Source of the DNA: Paraburkholderia tagetis
GTDB lineage: Bacteria; Pseudomonadota; Gammaproteobacteria; Burkholderiales; Burkholderiaceae
DNA length: 64,000 bases
Assembly: GCF_022213065.1 (NCBI RefSeq)
Contig: NZ_JAKLJA010000031.1
Coordinates: forward strand, 25,214 to 89,213
Direction of reading: 5' to 3'
Shown: positions 54,022 through 62,923 of the stretch, piece by piece
Layout of the letters: each line of letters begins with the position of its first letter
Position numbering within the stretch: position 1 is the stretch's first letter
Position numbers and translations under genes: made by a program
Notes under the pieces: model-generated
Databases searched by the model: none
The model's input: only the letters and a program-made list of their open reading frames with translations
Told to the model about the DNA's origin: nothing

Positions 54022-55638
54022 ATGCGCCTTTACCCTATCCGCACCGTAATCGCCGCTGCTCTGGCCGTAGCACTCGCAGGCTGCGCGGTCATGCAAAGCG
54101 ACGTCAACGGCGCGTACGACCATGCCGATGCGACGGCGAGCGCTGCGCTCGATGGTGCGGGCAACAGCATTCCGCTCGTTGAGGTTGTGCCCAGCGCGTT
54201 CCTCGGCGATCGCCCGGTGCCACTCGCGTATGAGGCCACGCTGCCTGCCGTGTTCCGCGAGAAGAAGGTCACCTTCCCGCCGAAACTGGACATGAAGACG
54301 CTCGCGACCCTAGTGTCGAATGCTTCCGGTTATCCGGTGCGTGTGAGTCCCGACGTCTACATTCCGCGCGACAGCCTGATTCCGCGCGCCTCGAGTGACG
54401 GGAAAACCACGCAGGCGAGCTTCGGCACGAAAACGTCCGAAGTCCCCCTGTATGACCAGCCGTGCGAGTCGTGCGCGATCGGCCGCTATCTGCACGACGT
54501 CACGGAGGACCTCGGCCTCGACTGGTCCTTTGATGGCTCGACCATCAACATCAGCCGGTTCGTCACGCGCATGTACCAGATCGCCGCGATCCCGGGCAAG
54601 GTGTCGATCGAGTCACGGATGTCCAAGGGTACGGACACCTCGACAGGCAACCAGTCGACCGGTTCAACGGGAGGGGCGAGCACGGATACGGGGTCGTTCT
54701 CGGCGATGACCTCGAGCGGCCGCAAGGGCGACTTCGACCAGATCGACTCGATCCAGGCGACGCTCAACCAGCTGAAATCCCCGATGGGGCGCATCACGGT
54801 GAACCCGCAGAGCCGCCTTGTGATCGTGTACGACACGAGGGAAGCGGCGGATCGCATGGGCGAGATGCTCAAGCGCGAGAACGCGATTTCCACGCGTCAG
54901 GTCATGCTGCGCGTGCGCACCATCCAGATCGCGCTGAACCGCGGCAGTCAGGCGGGTGTGAACGCCGACATCGTCTACAACAGCATCCAGGGCGGCCTCG
55001 CCAAGTGGGCAGTGAGCTTCACCTCGCCGACGTCACTGTCCTCGGGCGGCGGCACCGTTGGGCTCTCTGTCCTGCAGGCGAACGCGCCGTTCTCGGGGAC
55101 GAACGCGGTCATCAATGGCCTGAACCAGTACGGCCGCACGATTTCCGACAACACGGTCTCGAAGCTGACGCTAAACGGCCTGCCGGTGTCGGTGGCGAAC
55201 TTCCAGAGCGACGACTACCTGCGTACGACTTCGCCGTCGTCGGGGAGCATCACCGGCACGTCGAGCGGTGTGGTGGGCCTCACGCCTGGGACGCTTACGA
55301 CCGGCGACTTCCTGCACATCCTGCCGGCGGTCAACGATCACAACCAGATCCTCCTCGCGTACTGGCGTGACAGCTCGAAGCAGAACGGTCCGTTCACGTC
55401 GGCGGGCGCGGGTTCCGGCCAGACGCAGCAGGCGATCCAGCTCGCCCACACGATCGGCAGCAAGGACGATGAGACGATCGCTCTCTCGGACGGACAAACC
55501 GTCGTCCTGTATGGCGCGGTCACGGACACGGCCGACAGCACGACGAACGGCGGTCTTGCCGGTATCACGGGCACGTGGAACAAGTCGCGCACCTTCCAGG
55601 TGGTGATGCTGACCGCCACCGTTGTTCCCTCGATGTAA
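54022..55638 (+). CDS. pilN: Type IVb pilus secretin PilN
   Basis: A 538-residue outer-membrane lipoprotein secretin of the PilN/BfpB class. The lipobox is LAGC with Cys21. An N-terminal domain (ATLPAVFREKKVTFPPKLDM), a Ser/Gly-rich linker (about 200-235) and the secretin core (QVMLRVRTIQIALNRGS, ending RTFQVVMLTATVV) follow. It forms the pilus exit pore. Confidence 0.9.
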   Translation: MRLYPIRTVIAAALAVALAGCAVMQSDVNGAYDHADATASAALDGAGNSIPLVEVVPSAFLGDRPVPLAYEATLPAVFREKKVTFPPKLDMKTLATLVSNASGYPVRVSPDVYIPRDSLIPRASSDGKTTQASFGTKTSEVPLYDQPCESCAIGRYLHDVTEDLGLDWSFDGSTINISRFVTRMYQIAAIPGKVSIESRMSKGTDTSTGNQSTGSTGGASTDTGSFSAMTSSGRKGDFDQIDSIQATLNQLKSPMGRITVNPQSRLVIVYDTREAADRMGEMLKRENAISTRQVMLRVRTIQIALNRGSQAGVNADIVYNSIQGGLAKWAVSFTSPTSLSSGGGTVGLSVLQANAPFSGTNAVINGLNQYGRTISDNTVSKLTLNGLPVSVANFQSDDYLRTTSPSSGSITGTSSGVVGLTPGTLTTGDFLHILPAVNDHNQILLAYWRDSSKQNGPFTSAGAGSGQTQQAIQLAHTIGSKDDETIALSDGQTVVLYGAVTDTADSTTNGGLAGITGTWNKSRTFQVVMLTATVVPSM

Positions 55639-55646
55639 GGGCGGAC

Positions 55647-56945
55647 ATGCATATCACCGAACCGCTGCCCGGAGAGAAGCGCGCGCGTCTGGCGTTCGGC
55701 CTCGACTGGAGCGCCTATCCCGAGAAGGATGCAAAGGAAAGCCGCGCGCGCTACGCGGGCGACTTCTCCGCGACGCACTACGTCGAAATGAAGGTGGGTG
55801 CCGAGCTCATCGGCGGCTTCTGCGCACCCGACACCGGTGAACAGCGCGGTGTGAAGCTTTTTTCGGGGGCCGCACGCATCGCGATGCTCGAGCGGGTGAA
55901 AGCGAAGCCAGCCGTGCTCGTGCTCATGCAGGACGGGCCGCAGGTGCACCTCGTTCACGTGGTGCGCGGCGCGGTGCGACGCGACGAAGTGTTGACGGAG
56001 GCGTCAGGGGCAAAGCGACGCGACGAGATCGCACGGCAATGCGCGAAGCTCGGGCTGGCGCTGACGGTGATGGTTTCGGGCGATGCGATCGAGCCGGGCG
56101 ATGAGCCATTCAGCCCGGCGGAGTTGCTTCAGCAGAAGAAGGCTGGCCGCATCGCGCGCGTGCCGACGGGCATTCCGAACTCCATCGTTGTGCTGCTCGC
56201 GCTGGCGATTGCCGGATTTGGGGCAAAGCAGATGTGGGGTGCGCTCAATCCGGCTCCGGTCGTGAACGCGACGCCCAGCTGGGACCTCCGATACGAGCAG
56301 GCGATGCGTCAGGTCTTCGCGGGTCGCACGCCGCTCGCGTCACAACTCGCACCGGATGCGCTGGCGTTGCTCGACTACATCGACACCAATCGCATGGGCT
56401 GGCAGTTCCAGAAGGCCGAATGTCCGTCGACCGGTTTCTGCTCGCTGACCTATGAGCGCGCGGGCGGCTCATTCGAGGACTTCGCGCGCGCCGCGCCGGC
56501 GGCGATGCTGCCCGTCACGTTCGCGCCTGACGGGCGGCATCTGTATGCGCGAGGTCCGGCACTGCCACTTACGGCCATGCTGAGCGTCACGAGCATGAAG
56601 ACGTGGCCGGATGAACAGCGCCTCATCGAGCTGCTGCAGACGCCGCCGCAACGCATGTCGGTCAAGCCACTGGATCTCAAGAGCTTTGGCTATGAGGTGA
56701 AGCTGGAACCGAGCCATGCGCTGCTCGCGTCGTCGCCGCCCCCCGGCGAGGTTCATCGCGCACTGCTGCGCGAAGGGCGTTGGGAGATCGATGGCTACCG
56801 GTGGCAGGCGCCGTTACTCGCGGCGCTGCCGTCAAACATGATCCTCGAATCCATGGACGTAAAACTCGACACCGCTGCACCTGAGGAACTGGGCAAGGTC
56901 GGCATCCATTTCGTTGCGAAGGGCAAATACTATGTCGTGCAATAA
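55647..56945 (+). CDS. pilO: Type IVb pilus assembly protein PilO
   Basis: About 432 residues. The cytoplasmic N-terminal half (FGLDWSAYPEKDAKE) precedes one membrane helix (about 172-192, SIVVLLALAIAGFGAKQM) and a periplasmic domain. Topology and length match PilO of IncI-type thin pili. The ATG at 55647 lies eight bases after pilN. It is expected to link the cytoplasmic ATPase platform and the secretin. Confidence 0.82.
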   Translation: MHITEPLPGEKRARLAFGLDWSAYPEKDAKESRARYAGDFSATHYVEMKVGAELIGGFCAPDTGEQRGVKLFSGAARIAMLERVKAKPAVLVLMQDGPQVHLVHVVRGAVRRDEVLTEASGAKRRDEIARQCAKLGLALTVMVSGDAIEPGDEPFSPAELLQQKKAGRIARVPTGIPNSIVVLLALAIAGFGAKQMWGALNPAPVVNATPSWDLRYEQAMRQVFAGRTPLASQLAPDALALLDYIDTNRMGWQFQKAECPSTGFCSLTYERAGGSFEDFARAAPAAMLPVTFAPDGRHLYARGPALPLTAMLSVTSMKTWPDEQRLIELLQTPPQRMSVKPLDLKSFGYEVKLEPSHALLASSPPPGEVHRALLREGRWEIDGYRWQAPLLAALPSNMILESMDVKLDTAAPEELGKVGIHFVAKGKYYVVQ

Positions 56946-57687
56946 ATCACTTCGCCTCGCGCAGGCGCGAGCCGTCCCTCTCGGCATGGTGCTGCTAGCG
57001 GCCGCCGTGGCGGCGCACGCAGCCGCGCCATCGTTCTCGTCAGCTATCGCGCCCGCTGCTGGTGGGGCGACACCTGCTTCGCATGCCGTGGCTTCGCCAG
57101 CGACCGCTACGACGACGGGTTCGCAGGCATCGCCGCGCGCGGCCGCGGCCGGAACCGTAGCATCGGCAGCCGCACCGGCGAGCGTTCCCGGAGCCAACGG
57201 CGAAACGCACCTTACCCTTCGCGATATCGATGACCTCGCACGCAGCAAGCTCACGCGCGCGTTGCGCGGCGACGGTGATGGGGCTGCGAGTAGTGCGGCC
57301 GTCACGCTCAAGACGCCCGCGCCGGTGGAGAACACTCCGGTGCCTGTACTCCGACCGTACGTGCCGAACGCACGTACATCGCCCGTCACATTTGTGGGCG
57401 CCTACACCGACGGCAGCGGCCAGCACGTCCTCTACGACTATCAAGGCGCGGTCTATCCCGCGCGCCTTGGCGAGAAGCTCCTGAACGGCTGGGTCGCGCG
57501 CCGGGTGGACGGACTCTCGGTCACCGTCGCCGAGGGCAAGCGCACCTGGAGCGTGCCGATGAGCGGTAAGGCGCCGGAATCCTCGAATTCAACCCTCATA
57601 ACCGGGTCGGCTCTCGGTGACCTCTCGGCGCCGCTGCCGCCGGGCGTGAGCATGGCTCAACCGGTCTCAAGCTTCGGGAGGCAGTAA
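56932..57687 (+). CDS. pilP: Type IVb pilus protein PilP
   Basis: About 251 residues: signal peptide (to about 34), Ala-rich linker, coil (LTLRDIDDLARSKLTRALRG), and the compact C-terminal domain (VGAYTDGSGQHVLYDYQGAV) seen in PilP proteins that contact the secretin. The ATG at 56932 overlaps pilO; the stop shares a base with the pilQ start. Confidence 0.83.
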   Translation: MSCNKSLRLAQARAVPLGMVLLAAAVAAHAAAPSFSSAIAPAAGGATPASHAVASPATATTTGSQASPRAAAAGTVASAAAPASVPGANGETHLTLRDIDDLARSKLTRALRGDGDGAASSAAVTLKTPAPVENTPVPVLRPYVPNARTSPVTFVGAYTDGSGQHVLYDYQGAVYPARLGEKLLNGWVARRVDGLSVTVAEGKRTWSVPMSGKAPESSNSTLITGSALGDLSAPLPPGVSMAQPVSSFGRQ

Positions 57688-59933
57688 TGTCGCTCTTTGG
57701 AAATCTGGAAAGCAACGAAAAGCCCCGCAGCGGGGTGATGGCGCGCCTTCGCGCGTGGCGCGGCGGCTTCGTGGAGGATTCGGAATCCGCTGTACCCATT
57801 GAGCCAGTGCTGGGCGCGACGCGTCCCGTGCGCAAGGGGCCCGGCGCACCCGCTGGCTCACTTGGCGCGTATCTGCGTGACGCGGAAGTGACCGACGTGG
57901 ACGCGAGCGATGTGAAGTCGTTTGAAGCGGCGGCGGGCGCCGCGGTGCACCGCCCGGCTGCGCATGGTGCGGCAACGGAAACACCCACCCCCGTCGAAGA
58001 TGTTGAAGGCCGGATCGTGCAACCGTCGACCACTGTATCTCACGGCGTCGGCCGCGAGGATGTGGGCGACGTGTGGCGCAGCGCCGATGAAGGGGATCGG
58101 GACACGACGCACGGCAACGCGGTGAACGAAGAAGCCATGCCGTTCGACGAACCCAGAGACGGCGCGGATAGCGAGGCATTGAATGGTGATGCGTGCGACG
58201 ATGCGCGTGACGAGCCGCAGCCTGCCGAAGCTACGGGCCATGCGGTCGCAGTTCCGGACATCGAATACACGCCGGTCGGCATGCCGAAGCTGAGTTCGGT
58301 GCACGCGCTCGCCGACTTCAAGCGCATCCTGTGCGACACCACGCCGGAGGCGACGCTGCGTATCACGCCTGAGGCGCGCCGCGACTTTGTCGCAGTCGAC
58401 ATGCAGGCGGGCATGGCGGTGGTGATCGCGACGCGCGAGTTCCAGGAGACCGCGCTCTATGCGACGTACCTGAGCGACCTTGAGCGCGCGCATATCTCGG
58501 TGCGCGAGGAGATGGTCGCGACGGCCGCAGTCATAGCGGACGTCTACGACCGTGCGCGCATCCGTGTGTCGAATCACGTACCTGAAGGCTCGCGCGCGAT
58601 CGCGTTCTTTCGCGACGTGTACGAGGCCGCTCAGGGCTACGATGCAAGCGACGTGCACTGGGAGTCGCGCGACTACCAGTCCGACGCGGAAGTCCGCTTT
58701 CGCGTCGACGGCGATCTCTATACGTATCGCCGGATGCCGAAGGCGACTGTTCTGCGAGCGCTCTCCGCTGCCTATCAGGATCTCGTACAGCGCAATACGA
58801 ACAGCGGCAATGCGTTCCAGCCGAGCGCACCGCAGTCGGCCATGATCCCGCTCGCACTCGCGACGGCCACGCTCAATCTTCGCTGGCAGAGTGCGCCCCA
58901 GATGGGCGGCTTCGACGTGGCGATGCGTATCCTGGATGGCAACTTCCGCAACTACACCGTGCGCATGCCCGAGACGATGGGGCTTGAGGCCAGCCAGCTT
59001 GCGATCATCAACTCTCTGGGTCATGTCAGCGGCGGCGCTGTGCTTCTGTCGGGCGAAACCGGGTCGGCGAAGAGCACGCTCCTGCGCGCGCTCTCGTACA
59101 TGGTCGATGGGCGTGAACTCAAGAAGCAGTACGCCGTGAGCATGCCGTCGGAGTATCCGATGCCCTGGCTTTCCGACCAGTCGGTGCCGCGCGGGCTGGA
59201 TGAGACCGAAGAGGATTTTCGTCGCAAGGTAGCCACGATCATCCGCACGCTCATGCGGATGGACCCGGACGACCTGACCGTTGCGGAAATCCTCGATTCG
59301 ACTATCGCCGGTCTCGTGGTCGAGCTTGCGCTGACCGGCCATCCGGTGCGGACGACGATCCACGCGGACAGCATCATCGGCGTCTTCATGCGACTGATGG
59401 GCGATCGCCTGCGGCTGGCCGCCGATGAGGTGGCCTCAGACAAGTTCATCAACGCGGTGGGTAACCAGAAGCTGATACCCATGTTGTGCCCGGACTGCAA
59501 GAAGGCTGCGGCCGACGTCATGAGCCCGGCTTCGCTTGAACTGTTGCGCTCGAAGTTTGGACTCGACACGTCGGAGATGGCTTGCCGCAACGACGACGGC
59601 TGCGAGACTTGCCGCAAGAAGGGGCTGTTTACGCGCGACGGCAAGGTGGCCGGAGGCACGAAGGGCCAGACGCTCGCAATGGAGTTGTACCGCCCCACGC
59701 CTGAGTTCCTCGAGCATATCGTCGTACGCGACTGGCGTGGCGCGGAGGCCGCGTGGCGCAAGGAGCGGGTTGCAGGCTTTGATTCCGCCGACATGACGGG
59801 GAAGACGATTTACGAGCACGCGCTCTACAAGGCCTCGCAGGGGCTGATCGATCCTCGCTTCATCGACCGCTCGATGAAATCGTTCAGCGTCTACAACGTC
59901 CTGCCGGATCGTGACGGGAGGCTGCCGTCATGA
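57687..59933 (+). CDS. pilQ: Pilus assembly ATPase PilQ with long N-terminal extension
   Basis: A 748-residue GspE/PilQ-type ATPase. Residues 1-190 are acidic and low-complexity and are not part of the usual roughly 500-residue protein. The ATPase has Walker A GETGSAKST (456-464; family GETGSGKST), a Walker B region LTVAEILDSTIAG (family GEIRD), ELALTGHPVRTTIHADS, and a zinc tetracysteine LCPDCKK...CETCRKKG. It powers pilus extension. Confidence 0.9.
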   Translation: MSLFGNLESNEKPRSGVMARLRAWRGGFVEDSESAVPIEPVLGATRPVRKGPGAPAGSLGAYLRDAEVTDVDASDVKSFEAAAGAAVHRPAAHGAATETPTPVEDVEGRIVQPSTTVSHGVGREDVGDVWRSADEGDRDTTHGNAVNEEAMPFDEPRDGADSEALNGDACDDARDEPQPAEATGHAVAVPDIEYTPVGMPKLSSVHALADFKRILCDTTPEATLRITPEARRDFVAVDMQAGMAVVIATREFQETALYATYLSDLERAHISVREEMVATAAVIADVYDRARIRVSNHVPEGSRAIAFFRDVYEAAQGYDASDVHWESRDYQSDAEVRFRVDGDLYTYRRMPKATVLRALSAAYQDLVQRNTNSGNAFQPSAPQSAMIPLALATATLNLRWQSAPQMGGFDVAMRILDGNFRNYTVRMPETMGLEASQLAIINSLGHVSGGAVLLSGETGSAKSTLLRALSYMVDGRELKKQYAVSMPSEYPMPWLSDQSVPRGLDETEEDFRRKVATIIRTLMRMDPDDLTVAEILDSTIAGLVVELALTGHPVRTTIHADSIIGVFMRLMGDRLRLAADEVASDKFINAVGNQKLIPMLCPDCKKAAADVMSPASLELLRSKFGLDTSEMACRNDDGCETCRKKGLFTRDGKVAGGTKGQTLAMELYRPTPEFLEHIVVRDWRGAEAAWRKERVAGFDSADMTGKTIYEHALYKASQGLIDPRFIDRSMKSFSVYNVLPDRDGRLPS

Positions 59934-61069
59934 TCGGCCGGGCTTTCTACGGCATCTGCATGCGCCTGCCGCGCGCCGAGCGGCTCAAGGTCGCAAAGTG
60001 GCGTTTCCAGAAGGTGCGCGAAGGTTTCTATCGCGAATCGCGTCTCGATATCGAGCAGGCGACGAGCCTGCGAAATCGCGAGACCCTGATCGAGCGGCTT
60101 CAGGTGCTCAAGAAGCGCGCCCGCGATCGCAGGCAGATTGTCTGGCTTGCGTATGACTCGATGGAGGAGCGTATGCGCAAGGGCGACGGTCTTGCGCTTG
60201 CTATCAAGCCGTTCGTGCCGCTCGACGAATATTCGCTGCTGGACCTGGCGTTTGCTTCGGACAAGGAAGACGCAGCACGTCGCGGCTTCGACCTGTGCGA
60301 GATGGCCGCTTCGGCCAAGCGCGTGCTGTCGAACACGACCGCGATGCAGATGGCGTATCCCATGGTGCTCCTCTGCTACATGTATGGCCTGTCCATGCTC
60401 TTTGGTGGGATGGTTTATCCGCAAGTGCTTGAGGTGCGTCCGCTTGACCAGTGGATGCCGGCGGGCAGGGTGCTGTATGCGATCGACACGTACTGCTACG
60501 ACTACTGGATGCTGAACGTCGCTTTGATCGCGGCGGGCGTCACGTCCTACTACTACGGCCTCAAACGCTGGACAGGCACGCTGCGCAAGCGAATCGACGC
60601 GGCGCCGCTGGTGTGGCGCAACCGGCGCGATCTGCGCGCCGCACTGCTGATCGTCTCGTTGTCGGGTCTGCTCGACTCCGGGCTGACGCTTGCCGGCGCG
60701 CTGGCAAGCGTCCGCCGTCACGCCGATCCGTGGCTGCGCTGGCACGTGTCGATGATGGAACGCCGCCTCAAGGCATCGCCTGAGCAACCGATGCGCGCCT
60801 TTGCCACAGGGATCTTCTCTGCGGAGGTCGTGGACCGCATCGCCGACGCGGAGCGACGCGACAACTTCGTGGATGCGATCAAGTCGCTCGGACGCAGTTC
60901 GCTCGATCGTGTCGTTGAGGCCGTGCGCCGCAACGCCCGTATTACCCATTACGTGCTGCTCGGCATTGCCGCAGCGGCGTTCATCGGCATCGGTGTCGGC
61001 TCTTACGTTGTCACCGGCGTCACGAGCATGCAAAGCGCGCTCGGCGCAACGAACGGCAATACCAACTAA
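59930..61069 (+). CDS. pilR: Pilus inner-membrane platform protein PilR
   Basis: A 379-residue GspF-family protein. It has membrane segments near 142-170, 190-206 and 340-365, a cytoplasmic domain at the start and the second T2SSF repeat (LRAALLIVSLSGLLDSGLTL, then RRHADPWLRWHVSMMERRLK). It anchors the ATPase PilQ. Overlaps pilQ as ATGA. Confidence 0.88.
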   Translation: MIGRAFYGICMRLPRAERLKVAKWRFQKVREGFYRESRLDIEQATSLRNRETLIERLQVLKKRARDRRQIVWLAYDSMEERMRKGDGLALAIKPFVPLDEYSLLDLAFASDKEDAARRGFDLCEMAASAKRVLSNTTAMQMAYPMVLLCYMYGLSMLFGGMVYPQVLEVRPLDQWMPAGRVLYAIDTYCYDYWMLNVALIAAGVTSYYYGLKRWTGTLRKRIDAAPLVWRNRRDLRAALLIVSLSGLLDSGLTLAGALASVRRHADPWLRWHVSMMERRLKASPEQPMRAFATGIFSAEVVDRIADAERRDNFVDAIKSLGRSSLDRVVEAVRRNARITHYVLLGIAAAAFIGIGVGSYVVTGVTSMQSALGATNGNTN

Positions 61070-61081
61070 CCAGGGATCCAC

Positions 61082-61681
61082 ATGAAAACCAACGTCCTGA
61101 AACGCACGCCCGAGCAGAAAGAGTTCTACCGTCGCATCGGCCGCATCAAGAAACAGAGCGGCGAACTGTCGCTGATCGAAGCGGGGGCGGTGCTTGGCGC
61201 CGCTGCCTTGCTGTCGCTTGCGCTCTTCTACGGCGTGCCGTTCGTGCGCAACATGGTTCAGTCGTCCACCTTCAAGAGCGAAGCGGGCATGTTCCACACG
61301 GGCATCCAGAACGCCACGGCGAACGATTCGGACTTTTCCGCGGAGACGCTGTCGACGCTCGCGCAGAATCACGCGTTCGATGCGGCAGGCGCTCGGGTCG
61401 CATCCGACTATTCGACCGTGACCGGCATTTTCGGGGGGCAGGTGACAGCGCAACCGGGCACGGTCACGTCGTCGAACGACGCGATCGTGACGAGCTATCC
61501 GGTGCCGAAGGCAGTCTGTTCGATGTCGCTCAGCGCGATCGCGAACGTCTTCACCGAGGTATCGGTGAATGGCACGGTGGTGTCGAGCCCGTCGACGAAA
61601 TTCAGCAGTGCGACCGCGGGGAGTGCATGTGCCTCTGGCGGGGACACGGCCACGGTCGAGATGTACACGACGCGCAGCTGA
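61082..61681 (+). CDS. pilS: Type IVb major prepilin PilS
   Basis: A 199-residue prepilin: 27-residue hydrophilic leader, then SGELSLIEAGAVLGAAALLS, the class III signal and hydrophobic spine, and a C-terminal globular part with a Cys pair (KAVCSMSL and GSACASG). Unusually, one residue (Glu) separates the leader Gly from the LSLIE core, so the conserved Gly is at -2 instead of -1 if the spine is aligned on its Glu5. RBS GGGATC is weak. A prepilin peptidase was not seen in this operon. Confidence 0.85.
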   Translation: MKTNVLKRTPEQKEFYRRIGRIKKQSGELSLIEAGAVLGAAALLSLALFYGVPFVRNMVQSSTFKSEAGMFHTGIQNATANDSDFSAETLSTLAQNHAFDAAGARVASDYSTVTGIFGGQVTAQPGTVTSSNDAIVTSYPVPKAVCSMSLSAIANVFTEVSVNGTVVSSPSTKFSSATAGSACASGGDTATVEMYTTRS

Positions 61682-61690
61682 GGACCGGTC

Positions 61691-62911
61691 ATGGGCAGCA
61701 TCATCGAGATGGTGGTTTTCCTCGCGGCGTCGGCGATCCTGACGGTGTACTCGATTCGCGAGGACATCCAGAAGCATCGGGCGTCGCTGCTGGCGACCGA
61801 AGGGCAGAACGAGGCGGTGATCGCAGACGCCCTCGGCAGCTGGGCCAACGAAAACTATTCGACGCTGCTCACGCAGTACACGCAGTCGGGCAACTCAACG
61901 CTCACCGCGCCGACGATTGCCGACCTGCAGACCGCCGGGAACCTCAAGCAGGCATACCGCGCAGGGCCGTTCTGGGGCGGAAGCTACACGATCCAGATGA
62001 ACATGCTTCCGGCTGGCTGTACTGAAACGGCGGGCAACTGCCATGTGTCCTGGATCTTCTACCCTTCGCTCCCGTACACGCGGAACGGCAAACCGGACGT
62101 GTCGGGTGCGGCCCAGATTGCGCTCGCAGCAAGCTCCCAGGGCGCGCAGTTCGGCTACTCGTCGACCCTAAATGCGGCAACGATCTCGGGGCTCAACGGG
62201 GCGTGGACTGCGAGCAACCCGCTTTCGGGAACGCCTGCGGCCGCGATTCTGGCGACCAACGGACCGAACGCCGATGGGAACTCGCTTTACATCAGGCGTG
62301 ACGGCAGCCTGACGTGGACCGGCGACCAGAACGTCAACGGCGTGAGCCTGCACAACGTCAACAGCATCGACGCCACGGGCACGATCGCAGCCCCCACAGT
62401 GTCGGCGTCAGACGTGGCGGTTTCGAATGCTGTGCGCACGCCCTCGACGCTCTATGTGCAGAACTCTTCGGGCAGGGCTCCCGCGCCGATCGACACGGGC
62501 GCGGCCTCCGTGCATGGCAACGCGACGGTCTATGGCGCACTGGAGGTGGCGAACACCGCGACGCCCCGCGCGACCTGCACGTCGACCGCCGGCACGACGC
62601 GGATCGCGGCCAACGCTGACGGATCAGGGCAGTTGCTCTCCTGCCTCTACAACCAGTGGGTGCCGGTCAGCGGTCCTGCGCCACGCTTCGCTTACTACAA
62701 CGTGGCATATGGAACGTACGTTCCGGCGCCGCAGTGTTCTGCCGGTGGAAGACCGGACATCCTGCTGGTGCCGCAGGTATTCACCGTCGATACGACCGCC
62801 CAGATCAACGCATATACGACGGGGAGCGGGCCGTGGTACGTCTATTTGACTGACGGCTCAAACAGCAATATTGGCGCTCAAGGGGTCGTCGAGACCTATT
62901 GTGCTTACTAG
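61691..62911 (+). CDS. pilV: Minor pilin / tip adhesin PilV
   Basis: A 406-residue pilin-like protein with a very short leader (MG, then SIIEMVVFLAASAILTVYSI). The long globular part contains repeated Gly/Asn-rich strands (DGNSLYIRRDGSLTWTGDQN) and Cys residues, as in PilV adhesins of IncI plasmids. There, PilV tips recognise recipient cells. No shufflon-type inverted repeats or alternative C-terminal segments follow, so the adhesin seems fixed. Confidence 0.82.
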   Translation: MGSIIEMVVFLAASAILTVYSIREDIQKHRASLLATEGQNEAVIADALGSWANENYSTLLTQYTQSGNSTLTAPTIADLQTAGNLKQAYRAGPFWGGSYTIQMNMLPAGCTETAGNCHVSWIFYPSLPYTRNGKPDVSGAAQIALAASSQGAQFGYSSTLNAATISGLNGAWTASNPLSGTPAAAILATNGPNADGNSLYIRRDGSLTWTGDQNVNGVSLHNVNSIDATGTIAAPTVSASDVAVSNAVRTPSTLYVQNSSGRAPAPIDTGAASVHGNATVYGALEVANTATPRATCTSTAGTTRIAANADGSGQLLSCLYNQWVPVSGPAPRFAYYNVAYGTYVPAPQCSAGGRPDILLVPQVFTVDTTAQINAYTTGSGPWYVYLTDGSNSNIGAQGVVETYCAY

Positions 62912-62923
62912 GAGAACAGAACA

